In this document: positions 5,044-5,044 of the stretch, piece after piece | Layout of the letters: the number at the start of each line of letters is the position of its first letter | Numbering within the stretch: position 1 is the stretch's first letter | Origin: Candidatus Kaiserbacteria bacterium | GTDB taxonomy: Bacteria; Patescibacteriota; Minisyncoccia; Phycocordibacterales; UBA2100 | Direction: 5' to 3' | Assembly (NCBI GenBank): GCA_026996985.1 | Contig: JALWJR010000011.1 | Location: forward strand, 2,110-7,153 | Length of the DNA: 5,044 nucleotides | Translations under genes and position numbers: made by a program | The notes under the pieces: model-generated | Told to the model about the DNA's origin: nothing | The model's input: only the letters and a program-made list of their open reading frames with translations | Databases searched by the model: none

Positions 5044-5044
5044 A

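Overview
The window reads as a compact, AT-rich bacterial chromosome segment. All recognisable genes lie on the minus strand, so transcription runs from high to low coordinates. Several traits together suggest the Candidate Phyla Radiation (Patescibacteria): short proteins, few Shine-Dalgarno sites, tight spacing, a short methionyl-tRNA synthetase without a C-terminal tRNA-binding domain, and an active site variant I associate from memory with that group. This placement is an inference. TGA is used as a stop (Nudix gene, ATP-grasp gene, toxin gene, edge gene), which argues against the TGA-as-glycine lineages Gracilibacteria and Absconditabacteria.

Layout in order of transcription: the last 25 codons of an unidentified gene (5043-4966) end in a clear intrinsic terminator (4958-4922). 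An extended -10 promoter follows at once and drives an AI-2E/PerM-family membrane protein (4900-3875), then metG 24 bases downstream (3850-2336). After metG there is a 128-base spacer holding an inverted repeat and a good sigma70-type promoter with a repeated 13-mer. That promoter serves a two-gene type II toxin-antitoxin module: a BrnT-like toxin (2207-1929) overlapping a CopG/BrnA-type ribbon-helix-helix antitoxin (1932-1648). A 166-base spacer rich in inverted repeats leads to a RimK-like ATP-grasp ligase of unknown substrate (1481-642), and 42 bases later a Nudix hydrolase (599-108). The last 107 bases hold no gene I can defend.

The genes do not form one pathway. metG is housekeeping, the PerM-like protein is probably a permease or exporter, the toxin-antitoxin pair is a self-contained accessory module, and ATP-grasp and Nudix enzymes may or may not cooperate. 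I see no CRISPR array, tRNA, rRNA, transposase or phage gene.

The most interesting signal is in the promoters. For the PerM-like, ATP-grasp and Nudix genes a -10-like hexamer sits exactly 6 bases before the ATG, which would place the transcription start on the A of the start codon (leaderless mRNA). The toxin gene would have a leader of only about 5 bases. This corrects two start codons: the longer reading frames of the toxin and PerM-like genes begin inside a -35 box and before a terminator, respectively. I found no convincing wholly new multi-gene system.
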